A stretch of 64,000 bases of DNA from Emydura subglobosa (Eukaryota > Chordata > Testudines > Chelidae). Positions 33,831-46,790 of the stretch are shown here, one piece after another. The notes beneath the pieces are model-generated. The model searched no databases. It worked only from the letters and a program-made list of their open reading frames with translations, and was not told the DNA's origin. A program made the translations under genes and the position numbers. The stretch's first letter is position 1, and every line of letters starts with the position of its first letter. The stretch covers positions 24,511,003 through 24,575,002 of the forward strand of contig ML679954.1 in the NCBI GenBank assembly GCA_007922225.1, written 5' to 3'.

Positions 33831-34654
33831 TGACATACCTAGGATACATTCCAAACTAATGAGTAGCTGTGTCACCCCCTGCCCAGAAACCTGAGATACC
33901 CTTTATTGCAGTAGTTTCCAGCCTGAGTTGCTCACAAATGGTCTCCAGTATGCAAGTTACTCCCTCTTATGTCTCTGTGTGCACTGCAACCTCTTAATCA
34001 CACCTTGGTTCTAATCAGTCAAAATTATACTTTCAAAACATTTGGTATGTCCCCATAATGAAAGAGGTGTCAACTAACAGATCCACTTAAAAAAAGGAGA
34101 AAAAATAGTCTATCAATGATTATTACTACCTCCATAAAACGAGCTCATTATCTTAAAATAGTTATTCTGCCCAAATATTTATTTTTGTTTCAAAACATAT
34201 CAGTTAAAATGTTCATATTGTTTGTTTTGGAAGGAGCTACGTAAATTGTTTTCTAAAACAATTTGGGCCAAGAGATATCCACTTAGTGAGATTTGAGGTT
34301 TTTAATAAGCTTTATGAATCAGAAATGTTGGCATTTCTTCGATTTACTGGATGGCTGCACTTTGCACAATCTGTCATTGGTTTAAAAAAAAAAAAAAAGT
34401 GATGAAATCCCCATAGTGTATTTTGGAACAGGACAGATGGCTCTTCTCTCCCTTTAAGGTTTATTTTGTTTTTCTTCTTATCTCTCACAAGAGAACTTAA
34501 TACCCTGACCAAAAAAAGCAAACAAATCAAGGAAAAACAAAGAAAAAGGCCAACAAAAAAAAAAAGTCACCCACTCACTATGCAGAGTAACTGCACTTTA
34601 TGAGAAACTGACATATTGTTTGAATGTAGAATAGCATTTTTCTTGGCGATCCAT
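33831..34654. other. Noncoding stretch
   Basis: No gene recognised. A16 lies near 34383-34398 and another A-rich run near 34554-34565. Confidence 0.4.
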
Positions 34655-34800
34655 TCCCTGGAGAATTGGCTTCTATCACTGTATTTGCCACAGTTCCTAT
34701 GTGATGTTAGGCAAGTCACTTAAACCAGACTGTTCACAGATCGTCACTAATCACATGTTCCTCATTTCCTGGGTGCCTGACCTGAGATCCTGGATCTGAT
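34655..34800 (+). mobile_element. MIR-like SINE, variant head
   Basis: The core is clear (cctatgtgatgttaggc, aagtcacttaaacc) but the downstream part (gttcacagatcgtcactaat, then ttcctgggtgcctgacc) differs from the other MIR copies here. It may be a reptile subfamily that shares the CORE domain. Confidence 0.55.
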
Positions 34801-36045
34801 TTTTTCAAAACAAAATTCAGCCCCATCATGGAAAAATTCAAGCTAAACAGTTAAAGTTTAACAGTTATAAGACACTGAAAACAGGATCTTATAGTGTTGC
34901 CTGACACTTCCTATTAAGAATAGACAACCAGCTCCACTTATATCAGTATTATACAGGAGAGATTCTACCACCCTTGTTCACCCTGAATAGTATCTTAGTC
35001 CTTGAATAATCTGTACTACTCATTCTGGTGGGAGTAAAGATGAATTCAAATTACAATTTTTTATTCAATCATACCTTTCCTAACTCTAATTCCCCAATGC
35101 CAAATATTGGTGGCTTGCTTAAAATGGATCCTCAGTCATACCTTACTCTGGTTTTGCTTTGTTTAAAGCAAAACCTGATTAATGGAGGTTTTTCCAAACT
35201 ATACATAAAACTTGGTTTTCCTCAGCCCTTCTACAATCAACATACTGTACTCTCCGTTAGATTTGTGACTTTAAAACAAAGCAACAGATCACTACTACAC
35301 TTACAGTATATCCTACATAATATAGCATACATTATAAAAAGACAATAGCCAAGGCATTTGGGGATTATGATAGCATGTATCAGAATACATCAAGAGATTT
35401 GGCCTTTGACTGTCACCCTCTAGAACCATCTAATAAATGCAAATATAAGCCCAAATTCCCAGATTTTATTATTTTATTCCAACTATGAAATAGATTTTAG
35501 ACATGCAAGTATACATTTCAGTGAGAGATTTGCTTAACTAAGAACTGAGGGCTAGATTCTGCCTGGTTGGAGAAAGAACAAAGAGACTTCCAACCCCCAC
35601 CTCCCTACACTCACCCATAAGCGATAGTAATAATTGTTATCCATTCATTCCAGGGAAAACAAGGACTAATGCACTGTCTTCTCTCCCTCTTGCACCCTGT
35701 ATCCTCAGGGAAGCAGGGTCATGTCCAGAAAAAGTTCAGGGGCCATGTCCTATCTCATCCCTTGGAGTAGGACTAGCATAGCGAGCAGCACAGTGTACAG
35801 AGATGTAGCAGCATGCCCACTTCCCATGCACATTACAATGAGTCGATGTCATTCCCTGACTTCAGCAGGAGCTGAACCAGGCTCTAAAAGCTTAAAGTAG
35901 CCCTGAGAAAGGGCTGCAGAATTTGATTCAAAGGAAGTCTTTAGACCTGTGAATTTACTAGGCATTATAGACATATTTACACCATCACCGAGGACCAATT
36001 AGAAAGCTATCCAGAGTTCAAAATCTCTTCAACAACAGCAGGCTG
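34801..36045. other. Noncoding stretch
   Basis: No gene recognised. A foldback arm is suggested at 34957-35000 (gattctaccacccttgttc), similar to the element at 36.05 kb. The 106-codon frame at 35028-35348 has no motif. Confidence 0.4.
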
Positions 36046-36170
36046 GGTTCTGCCACACTTACTCACACTGAATGGTACCTTACTCATCACATAGTTCCAT
36101 TGAAATCCATAGGACTGCTCACAGAAGAGGCATTACTCTCTGTGAGTAATGGTGGCAGAAACTGCCTGCA
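36046..36170. repeat. Foldback repeat with paired ends
   Basis: The left end ggttctgccacacttactca pairs with the right end gtgagtaatggtggcagaaa; the centre has ttccattgaaatccatagg. The inverted ends are easy to see and mark a short nonautonomous element. Confidence 0.55.
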
Positions 36171-38310
36171 GCATGTGTGACATTTTACTGTGAAAATGGA
36201 AGTTATGGCTTAAGGAAAACATTGAATTTCAAGATGAACCTGAGCTTTAGAAATCAGATCTACGTTTTCAATCACCCTTAATCCACCAAATTCAGGGGTA
36301 CTTGGTTCCAGTTCTTCTCTGAACAGGTTATAGTGACAGGGGTCAGCCACAAAACTCAGTTTTGGCTCTGGGTTTCAGTTCAGCCCACAACTCAAGATCT
36401 AGGGGAGTTTAGAACCAGGATGTTGTTTAGTTCTATCTATAAGTAAATATTCTTTTTAGTCCCTATTCTAAATTATTATAATATTTATTCTGGTACCAGT
36501 GAATTACATAGGATTTTCTCACTTTAAAATTAAATCCAAATAAAGAAAATTAATGCAACAATAGATGCTTTTCAGTTACCCCATTCTGGCAATTGTAAAG
36601 ATGGCAGCAGTATTGTGCCATCTGGTCAGTTCATCATTTTAAATATAAGCAGCCCCGGTGTTCTCTGCAATATACTAAAGCTGTATTCTGTGGCAAAGCT
36701 CCCACAACTTCTGTGGCACAGTGCTAAATGTTGCAGCAAACTGGAAAATCAGGGGTAGGATGAGAGGCATACTAAACAGTCAGGAAAAGAGTTTTAAAAT
36801 AGAATGATATGCCACAGCACTGAGTGTGTTGATTTAATAATCGTTCATTGAAGATTTTATTCACACATCCCAGGCTGCTGTCTAGTGTTCCTGCCTTGAC
36901 ATGGGGTCCAATGTCTGCCAAGTAAGAGGATCTTGATGCTGAATTTAGAATTTAAACTAAAATCCTTGAACTCAATGGATGTCCTTCCATAGGGCTTTGG
37001 ATCAGGCCCTAAATCCACTAGTTTTACACATATGTGAGAAATGAGTGGAAAAGTCTGACAGAATATAAAACTGAAAAAAAAAAAAAAAGAGAGAGAGAGA
37101 GAGAGAACCCTCTGAAAATGACAGTTTGGGCTGGGATTTTCAAAGGATTTGAAATTCATTGGGAGATGCATATCTAATTATCCTTTGTGCATTTGAAAAA
37201 TCTCCCACTTAATAACTCCATGGATGCCATGTGTACTTATTTCCTAAAAGAACAGAGATCTGTTGCTCAGCACAGATTTTTAATCAAAATATGCTTGCCA
37301 AGAACCTCATGAGGTCTCTTTGTTGGCCAAACCTTTAGGTAGAGAATAACTTCAGATATAATTTTACTTGCGTTAGAAAATAATATTGTTACTGCAATAG
37401 ATACAAAGTATTGATCCAACACATCACTTTATATACTCTTTCTATCGAGGCACTGGATAACTTTTAAAATCTGCTTTGAGCTTGATTCAAATACTTCACC
37501 TTTTGTCCTCCATCCGGGATATGAAAAAAGCTCCCGAAAATCCAGCTGATATCAGGCAAGGGTGTTTGCAGAAGTGTTTGTCTTTCAAGAAATTGCAGCC
37601 AAACTTCAAGGAGAAATTTCAAAACCTGATCATAGCTATAGCTGAAGTGATGTAGAAAGGCCCGCAAGCAATCTGCAGAGTTTTGCTGTCAGCAACCTGA
37701 GAGAGTGTCAGGGCTCTCCAGAGGGACTTATAACAAAGCTTTAGTCAAGTTCAAATAGAAAATCTCACTATATGGGAACATGTTCATTTAGAATATAAGC
37801 ATTCACTTGTCAAATTAGAGTCAAAATGTCAGAACCAACTATATGTCTTCAGCAGACCTTTCGTCCTGCCTTAATTTTGTTCTGCCTAAATAATCTGCAC
37901 AAAAAACCAGCCAATTTGGTTTCTTCATTTCCAAGTGACTGAATTATCCAGTAGCTGCTGGAGAAAAATATTTTAAAGATTTAAATACTATTGAATTTTT
38001 TTATATATGTAAATACCTATGCAGTAGAGCTATGCATGAGATAATGTAAGACTACCATGCTTGATAACCACAGGCTACAGTTTTGAAGGATTATCCCAAA
38101 ATTACCCACAGAAAGTTTTTACCTGAATCAATGCTCCCATAAGAGTGAAAGAAAATGTAGAGTCGGACCGTTAAGCCTGTAAAAACTAAGAAGTCTGTGA
38201 AGTACTTCAGAGGAAACAGACAAAGGTTGGTGAAAGTACCAAATTTCATTTGCCATCTTGCCGTCCAGATACATGTAGCATAATGCACATTCAAAGGAAT
38301 AATATATATA
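36171..38310. other. Noncoding stretch with a GA microsatellite
   Basis: About 2.1 kb without a gene. An A run followed by (GA)n is at 37075-37106. The piece ccatagggctttggatcagg (36991-37010) is a foldback arm like those at 3.8 and 14.3 kb. Confidence 0.4.
37075..37106. repeat. A(n) + (GA)n simple repeat
   Basis: An A-run of about 15 passes directly into alternating GA. It creates Phe- and Ser/Leu-rich chance translations on the other strand. Confidence 0.9.
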
Positions 38311-38480
38311 AGAGAGACAAGGTGGGTAAGGTAATATCTTTAATTGGCCAACTTTTGTTGGTGAAAGAGCTTACACAGAAAGCTTGTCTCTTTCACCAAC
38401 AGAAGTTGGTCCAATTAAAGCTATTACCTCACCTAGCTTGTCTCGCTAATATCCTGGGATCAACTCACCTACAACACTAC
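38311..38480 (+). mobile_element. PLE tail as a hairpin (inverted duplicate)
   Basis: The left arm at 38311-38370 starts agagagacaaggtgggtaag; the right arm at 38380-38447 includes ttcaccaacagaagttggtc and tcacctagcttgtctcgct. They are complementary over about 60 bp around a small loop (acacagaa). The sense copy continues to atcctgggatcaactcacc and fades at about 38480. It is the same tail sequence as at 11.3 kb. The hammerhead core is absent, lost at the centre of the hairpin. Confidence 0.65.
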
Positions 38481-38529
38481 AAATAATAAGTATTACTCAT
38501 ACACACTGCCGTGTTCTAAAAATAATTGT

Positions 38530-38900
38530 AACCAATCAGGAAAAAGGAATTCTGTGTCACTGTGGACAGTGAAGACTTTTGCTCAGTGCATGATGTACAA
38601 AAGCAACAAAACACTGAAGTGCTTACAAAACAGGATAGAAAATAATAATGAAACTATTATATCATCTTTACCTAAATCCATGATATGGCCATACTTGGAA
38701 TATTGGGCCACATCTTCAGCAAGAGTAAATGAGCCTATCTGAGTTAATGAAGACAGTGGACTCTGGAAGAGGGAATTGAGCTGATAGGCATGAATTTTAA
38801 TCTAATGTAAGATGAAACAATAATATCTGAAGAAGCTAAAGAATTTTCACTCGAGACTTGATAAATCATATTCATATGTGGGAGGGAAATGCCTGTACCT
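38530..38900 (+). mobile_element. Possible old CR1 remnant
   Basis: The reading WTVKTFAQCMMYKSNKTL and the later SLPKSMIWPYLEYWA parallel the CR1 blocks STQCA...VKKANRML and LYxSMVxPxLEYCxQ in order and spacing. Everything else is decayed. I rate this as a probable very old CR1 copy. Confidence 0.45.
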
Positions 38901-40889
38901 TAATATGATAATGTTTTCAAGACAGCTTAGAAAAGGAAAATCCCATCTTATAGTAAGTTGCTCAGGGGCAATACATCTGATAAAGAATGTGATTGATGCT
39001 GACAACAGCCCTTGTCAGACTCAGACCTGAAGAGAAGGTAAGTGGTTTACTTTACAGTTCAATACCCTTACAAAATGTGTATTGGCTAAGTATGGCAAGG
39101 TTCTAGCCAAACCCTTCATTTAGATAGCCAGGAGTCAAAGAGAATGTGGCTCCCTAAAAAATCTGGGAATAGCTGAAATTTCTGGAAAAAATGAGGAATG
39201 AATTGGAAGATAATTTCCATATAATTGAATGGCAATAAATCAACAGCTGATGCAGGTTGTTGCAATATGAGTGGTTAAAGAAATCTGGTGAAGAAGTGAG
39301 TGTACAGTTCTAGAACAACTGATTAAGCCATTTTTTAATCATTAACCCTTTATAAACTAACTATAAATGTACCTGTAATACCAAGTTTGTTCAAAATATT
39401 TTTTAAAAATTTTTAAAAAACTTACTAAGTAAAATATCACTCAGGACCTGCTTTCAGGGTCAGGGCCTTTTCTCACACAAAATGCAAAACTGGAGAGTGT
39501 TGTTTTCCAAAAAAGAGTGCAATAAAGCAAACCAAATGCTGAGGGATCTGATAACACAATAGTGCCGACTGTTTCTGGTTCTGTCACAACATAAAAGTAT
39601 TGTCTTATATTTTACATCACTTCAATAATATATTTAATGGTATGTCAGGAAGGAATGCATCACATCAGTCCATTGAAAGTATAGTATTCTGACTGAGAAA
39701 TATTTGGGTCATTCTTCTTATATCTGTGAGAAACAGCCCTTCAGTGCATTATGCACCCTTTAAACAAGCTTATTTAAAAGCTTGGTGTCATACTGAGGCA
39801 TTTCTAGTTATTGCAAGTAACGGGAGCAAGACATGAAAAAGAATCACTTGATATTCTGACAATAATAGTATGGTGAGAAAGCAACATCTGCATGGAAAAG
39901 ATAGAAACTTGATTTACATTATAAGCTCAACTTCCTCCTCCCTAACAAATTCCTAAAAAAAAAGAAGTTATTTCCACTTCAAATCTTGAATGTTTGGTGT
40001 GTGGCCATGGGAGAATTTTGTCCAAATTTGAGGACATTTCAAGCAACCTTTTTATTAATTTGTTTGTTTATTTCTTTCTGATGTAGGGAACATAGACAAA
40101 ATAAGTGGCAAATACATTTTGAAAATTCCTCCAATAGCCCCCTTCTCTCCTGCATCTTATCTCAAAACCTTCCTGTCCCAGAAAATTCAAATGAGCTGTG
40201 CTACACAGATCTCAGCAAGAGATACTGCACCAGTCTGGGGGAGAGGGAAAAGCCTATTTGGAAATTTATTCACTCCTGTACTAAATGCCATAATTTAGAC
40301 TAACCCAATGGGCTGAGGCAGACTTTTAAAGAGTGCCATATGTCTGATTGATGTCCTCAACAGTTCCTCTTCTTCACTAGAATCTTCTCCTTTTCCCTGC
40401 AGAAAGAGCTTTAAAAATATAAACCATTCCTAGGGAGATATGTCCAAATGGGCATCGGAAAGAAAACAAGAGAGGAAAAAAAGTATCATCCACTCCCTCT
40501 GCACAAGTAATTGTCACCAGCTAGACTCTTGCTAATAATTAATGGCACGACACATGAGCTTAAAGTTAAGCATGTGTGTATGTGCCAATTTTAAGCCTCA
40601 ATCGATAACAGAAGCTTATCAACCAAGGGGGAAAACACATGGAGAATCAAAATTTCATACCTGCCATTTCCATTCAGATGTCTAATAGTGGTTTCATTGG
40701 CTGTGGCAGCATTGCCCTGAGGAAAAGCTATGAATATTCTTCCTTTAGTATATGAGATAAGACAGCTTCCCCCTACTATTCCTTGCTATGAAATGAACTC
40801 CTGCTGAAGAGGATATCTTATTTTTAACTGAGCCAGAATTATTCTTCTCAACACAAGCCTTTCCCCACCCCAAGTTACTTAGAAGAGAA
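38901..40889. other. Noncoding stretch
   Basis: About 2 kb without a gene. A foldback arm of the TTAAGCATGTG type is at about 40555-40600 (cttaaagttaagcatgtgtg). Confidence 0.4.
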
Positions 40890-41255
40890 AACAAAACCCA
40901 CTTCCAACTTTTGAAAAGATAGTGTCAGACTTACACACCTTCGTTTTGCTTTTTGCCATTCTGGAACTTTTCCAAAATAAAGAAAGTTTAAAAGTTAAAA
41001 AGCAAGCAAAAAGGACAAGATAAAAAATAAAATAAAAACCTTGGACATAATGTATTTTATTGCTTTGAGTAGCAAGAAGGTGGGGAAGAAGAGGAAATGG
41101 GGAAAACAAATGTTCAAATGTTCAAAAATATCAAAACTTTGAAAATATTTGACATTTTTTGAAAAATAAAAACTTGTTTTGTTCGGAACCCTGCAAAATG
41201 GAACTTCATTTTTCTTTTCCAAAATTGTTTTTCCATTTTTGAACAGCTTTAATGG
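40890..41255 (-). repeat. Unclassified interspersed repeat, antisense
   Basis: Read on the minus strand it begins with taaagctgttcaaaaatgg and is rich in aaaa/tttt blocks separated by short gc pieces, like the first part of the repeat at 18.4 kb. The two overlapping Phe-rich minus-strand frames (75 and 76 codons) come from these runs and are not genes. Confidence 0.35.
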
Positions 41256-43165
41256 ATATCAATGGTTGAAACAATTTCCCCTATAAAAAATGAAAAGAAA
41301 TAAAACTCCAGACACCAGGAATATTGCAACCGCCTTCATGAATATATGAATATTCAGGTATATCATTAAAACATTAATTCAATGCCCACAATTTTACGGC
41401 AAGATTGTCACATTTGTATTGCCATATATTTAGACCATCTGCAGACAGCAGCAACCTCCAAGTGCAATGCTACTATATCTTTCTCAAAAAACACTGACTT
41501 TTGTCAGTCAAATTATTACAGAAAGGTAGCTATTTTGGCTATACACATGGACAGTTGCAAGTGGAAGGATTTTAAAACAGGTAATATCCATATTTCTAAT
41601 TAAAACCTATCTTTATTTAATGGTGCACTATATAGTATACTTCTGAACTGCCATAATTATGTGGGTGAATATGTATATAATGGAAATAGAGCAATCAGAA
41701 GGCATGCAGTTTTCCTGAATTTTATAAATAGCAAATTTAAAATAGAGCAACAGATGTGCTAAGATTTTTGGGGAAAGTGACGTTAACAATAAAAAAAAAA
41801 CAGATTTATGATTCGCAGAATCTTTCTACTTAATTACATTGACATTTGTTCATTGCAAATGATGCTTTAAATATTTTAGTATATATGTTAATTTTAATGT
41901 TCATAATTTAACCAGTCTCTTCAGACGCATTTTGAACTGTCTAGTAAAGATGGCGGGGAAAAAGTAACGAGAGATGAAGAAAAAATCATGTTGCCATGTC
42001 TGCATTAAAAACTCAAATTTTTTTATTTATGGTGATGGGTGACTGGATATTACTATTCAAGTATTGTAAATGGCATAACCTACCAATGTCTAAAATACAG
42101 AGATTTGTATTTACTAGGGAAAGCTAATATTTTTGTAATAGCAACTTCCAAAAGTGGTGCAGGGTGTCTTAAAAATGGTTGGGATTTGTGTCACTCCTCA
42201 CCATCACCTTGAAGATATAGTTTCCAGTTTTATGTACTCTGGTTGGGACATCATTTCTAGGCGTGCTTGGGTAAATTCTACCTGGTCTCAGCTGACCAGC
42301 CTATGGTCTTCCTCTCTCCTCGAAGGAATGCTGTCATAGGTTGGTCAATGGGACCCCAAAAGTCTACTATTTGCTGAGTAGACATCAACTATAAAAGACA
42401 GGTCTTAAAAATCATGTCTTCCCAACAAAGTACTGCAATGGTTTTGGTTCACGTATATTCATCTTTATGGTTTATTTTATTTTTAGTTAAATTAAACATG
42501 TTTTCCTTCCTGTTTAAGGTATTTAACTCCATTCACAAAGTCACCTTATCTGTCCGGAGTTTAGCTTTCACCTGCACAAGTTCTCAGTTGCTACGCTTGA
42601 GTGCTCGCATTACAAGGCCTGTGGAGAAATCCTGTGAGAATATAAAGCAGTGTTGATATGCAGTAATGCACAACACACGGCTAGGGATCAGCAATCTCCC
42701 AGCTGGGTTCAGCTGGAAGGAGCATGCATTTCCCTTACACTTGGTCTGGTGAGCCAACCATTGGACAAAAGCGACCAATACTCTCAAATTATGTGCATGC
42801 TTATGTGTTGAATGATGGCCATAATACTTACTTGCTCTTTACAGATTAGGTGCACAACACAAATAATATTTAGCTTATATTATAATATATTAAAAGTCTA
42901 ATATCATAAAAGTATAAGAACACATAGCATATTTAATAGACTAGCACTCCAAGTTTAATCAAATTGATTTGCCTCCCCTATATAACCATATTACATAAAC
43001 ACATTCCAAATAAAATATGAGTTATGATTGGGAATCACCTTATGCAAATATTAATTAGTATGTGATTAGATTGATCTTCGGGATTTAATGATGAAAGTGG
43101 TACATTTCTTTCTTAAAATTAACACACCTTTAAAAGGAGTTTCAATTAGAATGTAGTCAAAGAGC
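41256..43165. other. Noncoding stretch
   Basis: About 1.9 kb with no gene or named repeat. The frames at 42154-42787 lack motifs and overlap on opposite strands. Confidence 0.4.
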
Positions 43166-44371
43166 TAGGGCTCTACCAAGTTCATGGTCACAAAAAACGC
43201 ATCCTGGATCATGACATCTGGTCTCCCCCTTGAAATCTGCTGGGGAGAGGCAGGGCTGGGGGTGCCCCAACTGGGGCTCATATCAGGTGCTGGGCTCCAG
43301 CTTCTAATCCTGGCGGGCTGGGGAGGGATACGACTTCCTCTTCTCCTAGAGAGGCCACTCCCAGGGCCATCTCAGACCCACCTCCAGTAAACTCTGCCGA
43401 TTGCAGGAAGCTCTACATCCCTGTCCTGCTTCCTGCCCAATTGCTCTGCTTCCACGGGAAGAAGGATCACTGTACAGGGAGTAGCTGCGGAGCTTCCTGA
43501 AGCTGGGGGAGGTTCCCGGATGTAAATCTGACCTGGCCCCGGGAGCAGCCCCTGCAGGAGAAAAGGATGTCCTGTCCCTCCCCAGCCCATCCAGGAGTAG
43601 CAACTGGAGCCCGACACATGGTAGGAGCCCCCATTGGGGTGCCCCCAGCCAAAGGCATTGGAACTAGAGGTGCCCCTCACTTTTTACCATGGGCATAGAT
43701 GGGGGAGGGCAATGCCTCCCCACCAGGCCCCAAACTATGCCCATGTTAAAAAGTGGGGGGCATGGTCCCTACCCCCCAATTCTAGTGGCAGTGGCACCCA
43801 CACACTTCTAAAAGGGTTCCAGCACCCTTGCCCCCAGCCCTGCCCCTCCCTGGCTCTGGGCCCAGTGCATGAGGCTTAAAGGGGCCTTAGGCTGGCTGTG
43901 TGTGTGTGTGGGGCCAGTGCTGGAACTGTGGAGTGGGAAGATTCCATGCCCCCCCCCCACTTTTTAACATGGGCATAGTTTAGGGGCAGGCGGTGGTGTC
44001 CTCAAACTGAAAGCCTCAGGCAGGCATGGAGTAGCGTTGTAAGGCTGGCCCTGCCCCCCCCCCCCCCCCAGGGGGGGACCTCCCCGCCCTATACCATGTG
44101 ACCCTCACGTCTGCACTACCCACTGCTTTCTGGCTGCCCAGCTCTGAAGGCAACACTTTTGTCAGCAGCCGTGCAGAAGTAACGGTGGCAATACTGCAAC
44201 CCCCCTACAATACCCTTGTGACTCCTCCACAACCCTCTTTTGGGTCAGGATCCTCATAGCTATAAGACCATGAAATTGCAGATGTAAATATCTGAAACTG
44301 TGAAACTGACAATTTAAACAGTCTTATGAACGTGAAATTGACCACAATGGATCTGAATTTGGTAGAACCCA
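43166..44371. mobile_element. GC-rich DNA transposon with CTACCAA-type ends (1.2 kb)
   Basis: The left end reads tagggctctaccaagttca; the right end is the complement of tgggttctaccaaattcag. The sub-terminal parts also mirror each other (tcatggtcac on the left, cgtgaaattgaccac on the right). The interior is strongly GC-rich against an AT-rich background and has C runs at 43951-43959 and 44056-44069, a (TG)n at 43898-43912 and three copies of a catgggcatag unit. All frames inside, including two ~100-codon minus-strand ones, are composition artefacts. I recall this family as hAT-like; a convincing 8 bp duplication is not visible. Confidence 0.6.
43679..43986. repeat. Triple inverted unit inside the GC-rich element
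   Basis: The unit actttttaccatgggcatag (43679-43698) is followed by its complement ctatgcccatgttaaaaagt (43735-43754) and by a third copy in the first orientation, actttttaacatgggcatag (43959-43978). Copies two and three are complementary over about 40 bp including the flanking c/g runs, so the region can fold in two alternative ways. Confidence 0.75.
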
Positions 44372-45299
44372 ACAAACCGCATGTTCAATTTACTAAAGAC
44401 AATAGATAACAGCACAAATGTGTCTAATTTCAAACTTGCCACAGGAGATGCAACAATGAACACATACGAAAAGATCATACATTGTGAATAGCACAGCAAA
44501 GTAACTTGGTGAAACGTAAATAAACTATCATTCCAAAAGTTAGCATCTTGTTTGGAAATAGTAAAAAGTGAATTGTGGAATTGTAATTGCACCAAAATTT
44601 GAAAGCAATCTAATTTACACACCAGTGTGAGTCCAGGGAGAAAATAAAATTAATTCATTAGCCTATACTACCCAATACTATATTGCATTTCTAGAAACCT
44701 GGGAATCTCCTTGAGGCACAGGCTGCTGTTGCTTTTTTAATATCTAGTCAACATATTCACTTGAGTGCAATTTTTATAAGTGCCCCGAGTGACTTGGGAA
44801 CATGAGTCTCATTGACTTTAAATGGTACTTGTTCTTCAAGTTACTTAGGCACTTTCAAAATTCTTACTCTGTGACATCAATCTATAGAATGGTCTTAACA
44901 TTTTGGAGAACTGTTCCTTCCAAAGAGCCTCTAAGTATTTTGTTAGGTCACACCCATATCAGCACCAACTGAGATCCTGATAGCTGCTCCTGTGTGAAAT
45001 AATGTAGCTTATTTTGCACATTGCTCACAGAAATCTAAAAATATTAGAAAAGTGACAGATTTCACAGAATAAAGCACTCTTAGTGCTTGAACTTAATAGT
45101 GATAGTTGGAATAAAGGTGAAAGTCAGGTGTAATGTTTGGTCTGAGATTCATATCCTGGTTTCAACATGGCTGAAGGGTTTTTTTGTTTTGTTTTCATTT
45201 TGTTTTCCTTCTTCTCCCATCCCCAAACAGAAAAAAGCTGAACTTAGAAAAGTTTCTTGTCTATAAGGCAGATCTGGCCAGCTAGCTATCTGCACTAAT
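44372..45299. other. Noncoding stretch with one foldback
   Basis: A foldback at 44770-44865: ataagtgccccgagtgactt pairs with caagttacttaggcacttt, with the centre cattgactttaaatg. A very similar centre and right arm occur at 54280-54372. No gene. Confidence 0.45.
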
Positions 45300-46790
45300 G
45301 TGAACAGGGCTGATAGAATAACCCTCACTCAGGTTTCATTTCACCCAAACTCCAGTGTCTGTATTTGTTAAATTACTTTTATAGGATCATGAGAAAAAAT
45401 AATTTTTCAAGTAAGGAAGCTTGAGTCAACAGTCAACCATGCAGAAATTAGTATTCTAACTGTTAAACTTTCCCCAAGTTTTATAAAATCTTTCCAACCT
45501 TAATTTGGGCGGTGATGTTTTACAGTCCTGCTTAACCCCAACCTAAAAAGTTAATTAATTCCCTTAAAAGCTAATTTGTATAGCCCTAAGTAGTTTTCAG
45601 AACAGCCACTTATTCTGATTGAAATTTCTAAGTGTTTCAATAAAAACCTACTTTTATTGGAAACCGATATTACAGAAAATGATGAGTTTATTTTACTGAA
45701 GTCAGTTGTATTCCACTGGTCCTAATGGAAGAATTTAAGAGATGTAAAGAGAGCTAATTAGGTAGGGCATACACAAACAAATATGATTTCTTAATTAGCA
45801 GTATCCCTTAACTTGGCACTATAGGTAATGTAATGTGCAGCTTAATGGCCTTGTTATTAATCATGTCTTAAAGTAAATAGTTTGAAGCGGTTACTGCTTT
45901 GTAAAGTTCATTACAAACAGTCCCTCTGGGAATCAACTTTATTTCATTAAAACTCCTGCCTGCTGTTAATTGCTCTTAGGAAAACATGAACAAATTAACT
46001 CTGTTTTAAGAAGCATTGGTGTAAATGTATATGCTTCTGTGTTTGATTGCTGGGGATTAATAATGTTACGGATCATTCTTTCCTGCTGCAATGCACAGTA
46101 TACAATAGTTGGCATTGCTGACCTGCTGTAATCAATAAAACTTGGGTAATATGTCTTGTGTTATAAAGGATAAAAAATGAAAAGACTGTTTGCAAACTAT
46201 AATGTTTCTCATGCCAGCTGGGACACAGTATGAATTTGGGTCATGGACAATTAATTTGTACATTTTAATGACTTCTCTTGTGTAAAACAAATGTTGTTCT
46301 TTAGCAGAGATGATTGATGTGTATTAATTGAGCTGATTTTAAAACACCAGGAATAATGCATTACATTTTCCATTTTAAAGTGAATCAAAATGACAAGTAA
46401 ATACAGCACATTGAGGTTTGAAATGATTAAGTTAACTACCTTAAACTATGTTTAACTATGTTAAAAACTTAGGTTTTTTCATCTAGGATAACTAGGCATA
46501 GTCATTGGGTTAGTCAGTATCAGATACATTTTTCAAGCTCTGCTCAGTGCCTTGCAAGTGGGTTGCTACTGCTGGCTGTAAAATAGGATGAATATTATGT
46601 GTAATTGATCTCCAGCGGCAATCTCTACTGTTCCATTTGGCTAGTGAAAAATTATTATTGACTCTGGGCTGGACCCTTCAAGTGTTCTGTGGACTGTACA
46701 TCCATTGACAACGAAGGAAACAATTGCAGGACTGGGCTTCGTATAACTGAAATTACTTCAGTTATTAGTTATGTGCCTTGTTTTTCTCTC
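45300..46790. promoter_or_regulatory. Candidate conserved noncoding (enhancer-like) region
   Basis: About 1.5 kb free of recognisable transposons and simple repeats, in a window otherwise littered with them. It is rich in homeodomain-type TAATTA and ATTAAT cores (for example ttaattaattccc at 45551, cttaattagcagt at 45790, gacaattaatttg at 46247, gtgtattaattgagc at 46320). No frame of note. This is the look of vertebrate developmental noncoding elements, but conservation cannot be seen from one sequence. Confidence 0.3.

Noticed and set aside
40879..41222. Phe-rich minus-strand frames
   Set aside because: They come from poly-A/T blocks in a degraded repeat.
43346..43680. Minus-strand frames of 63-102 codons
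   Set aside because: Same reason: the GC-rich interior of a transposon, with three overlapping frames open at once and no motif.
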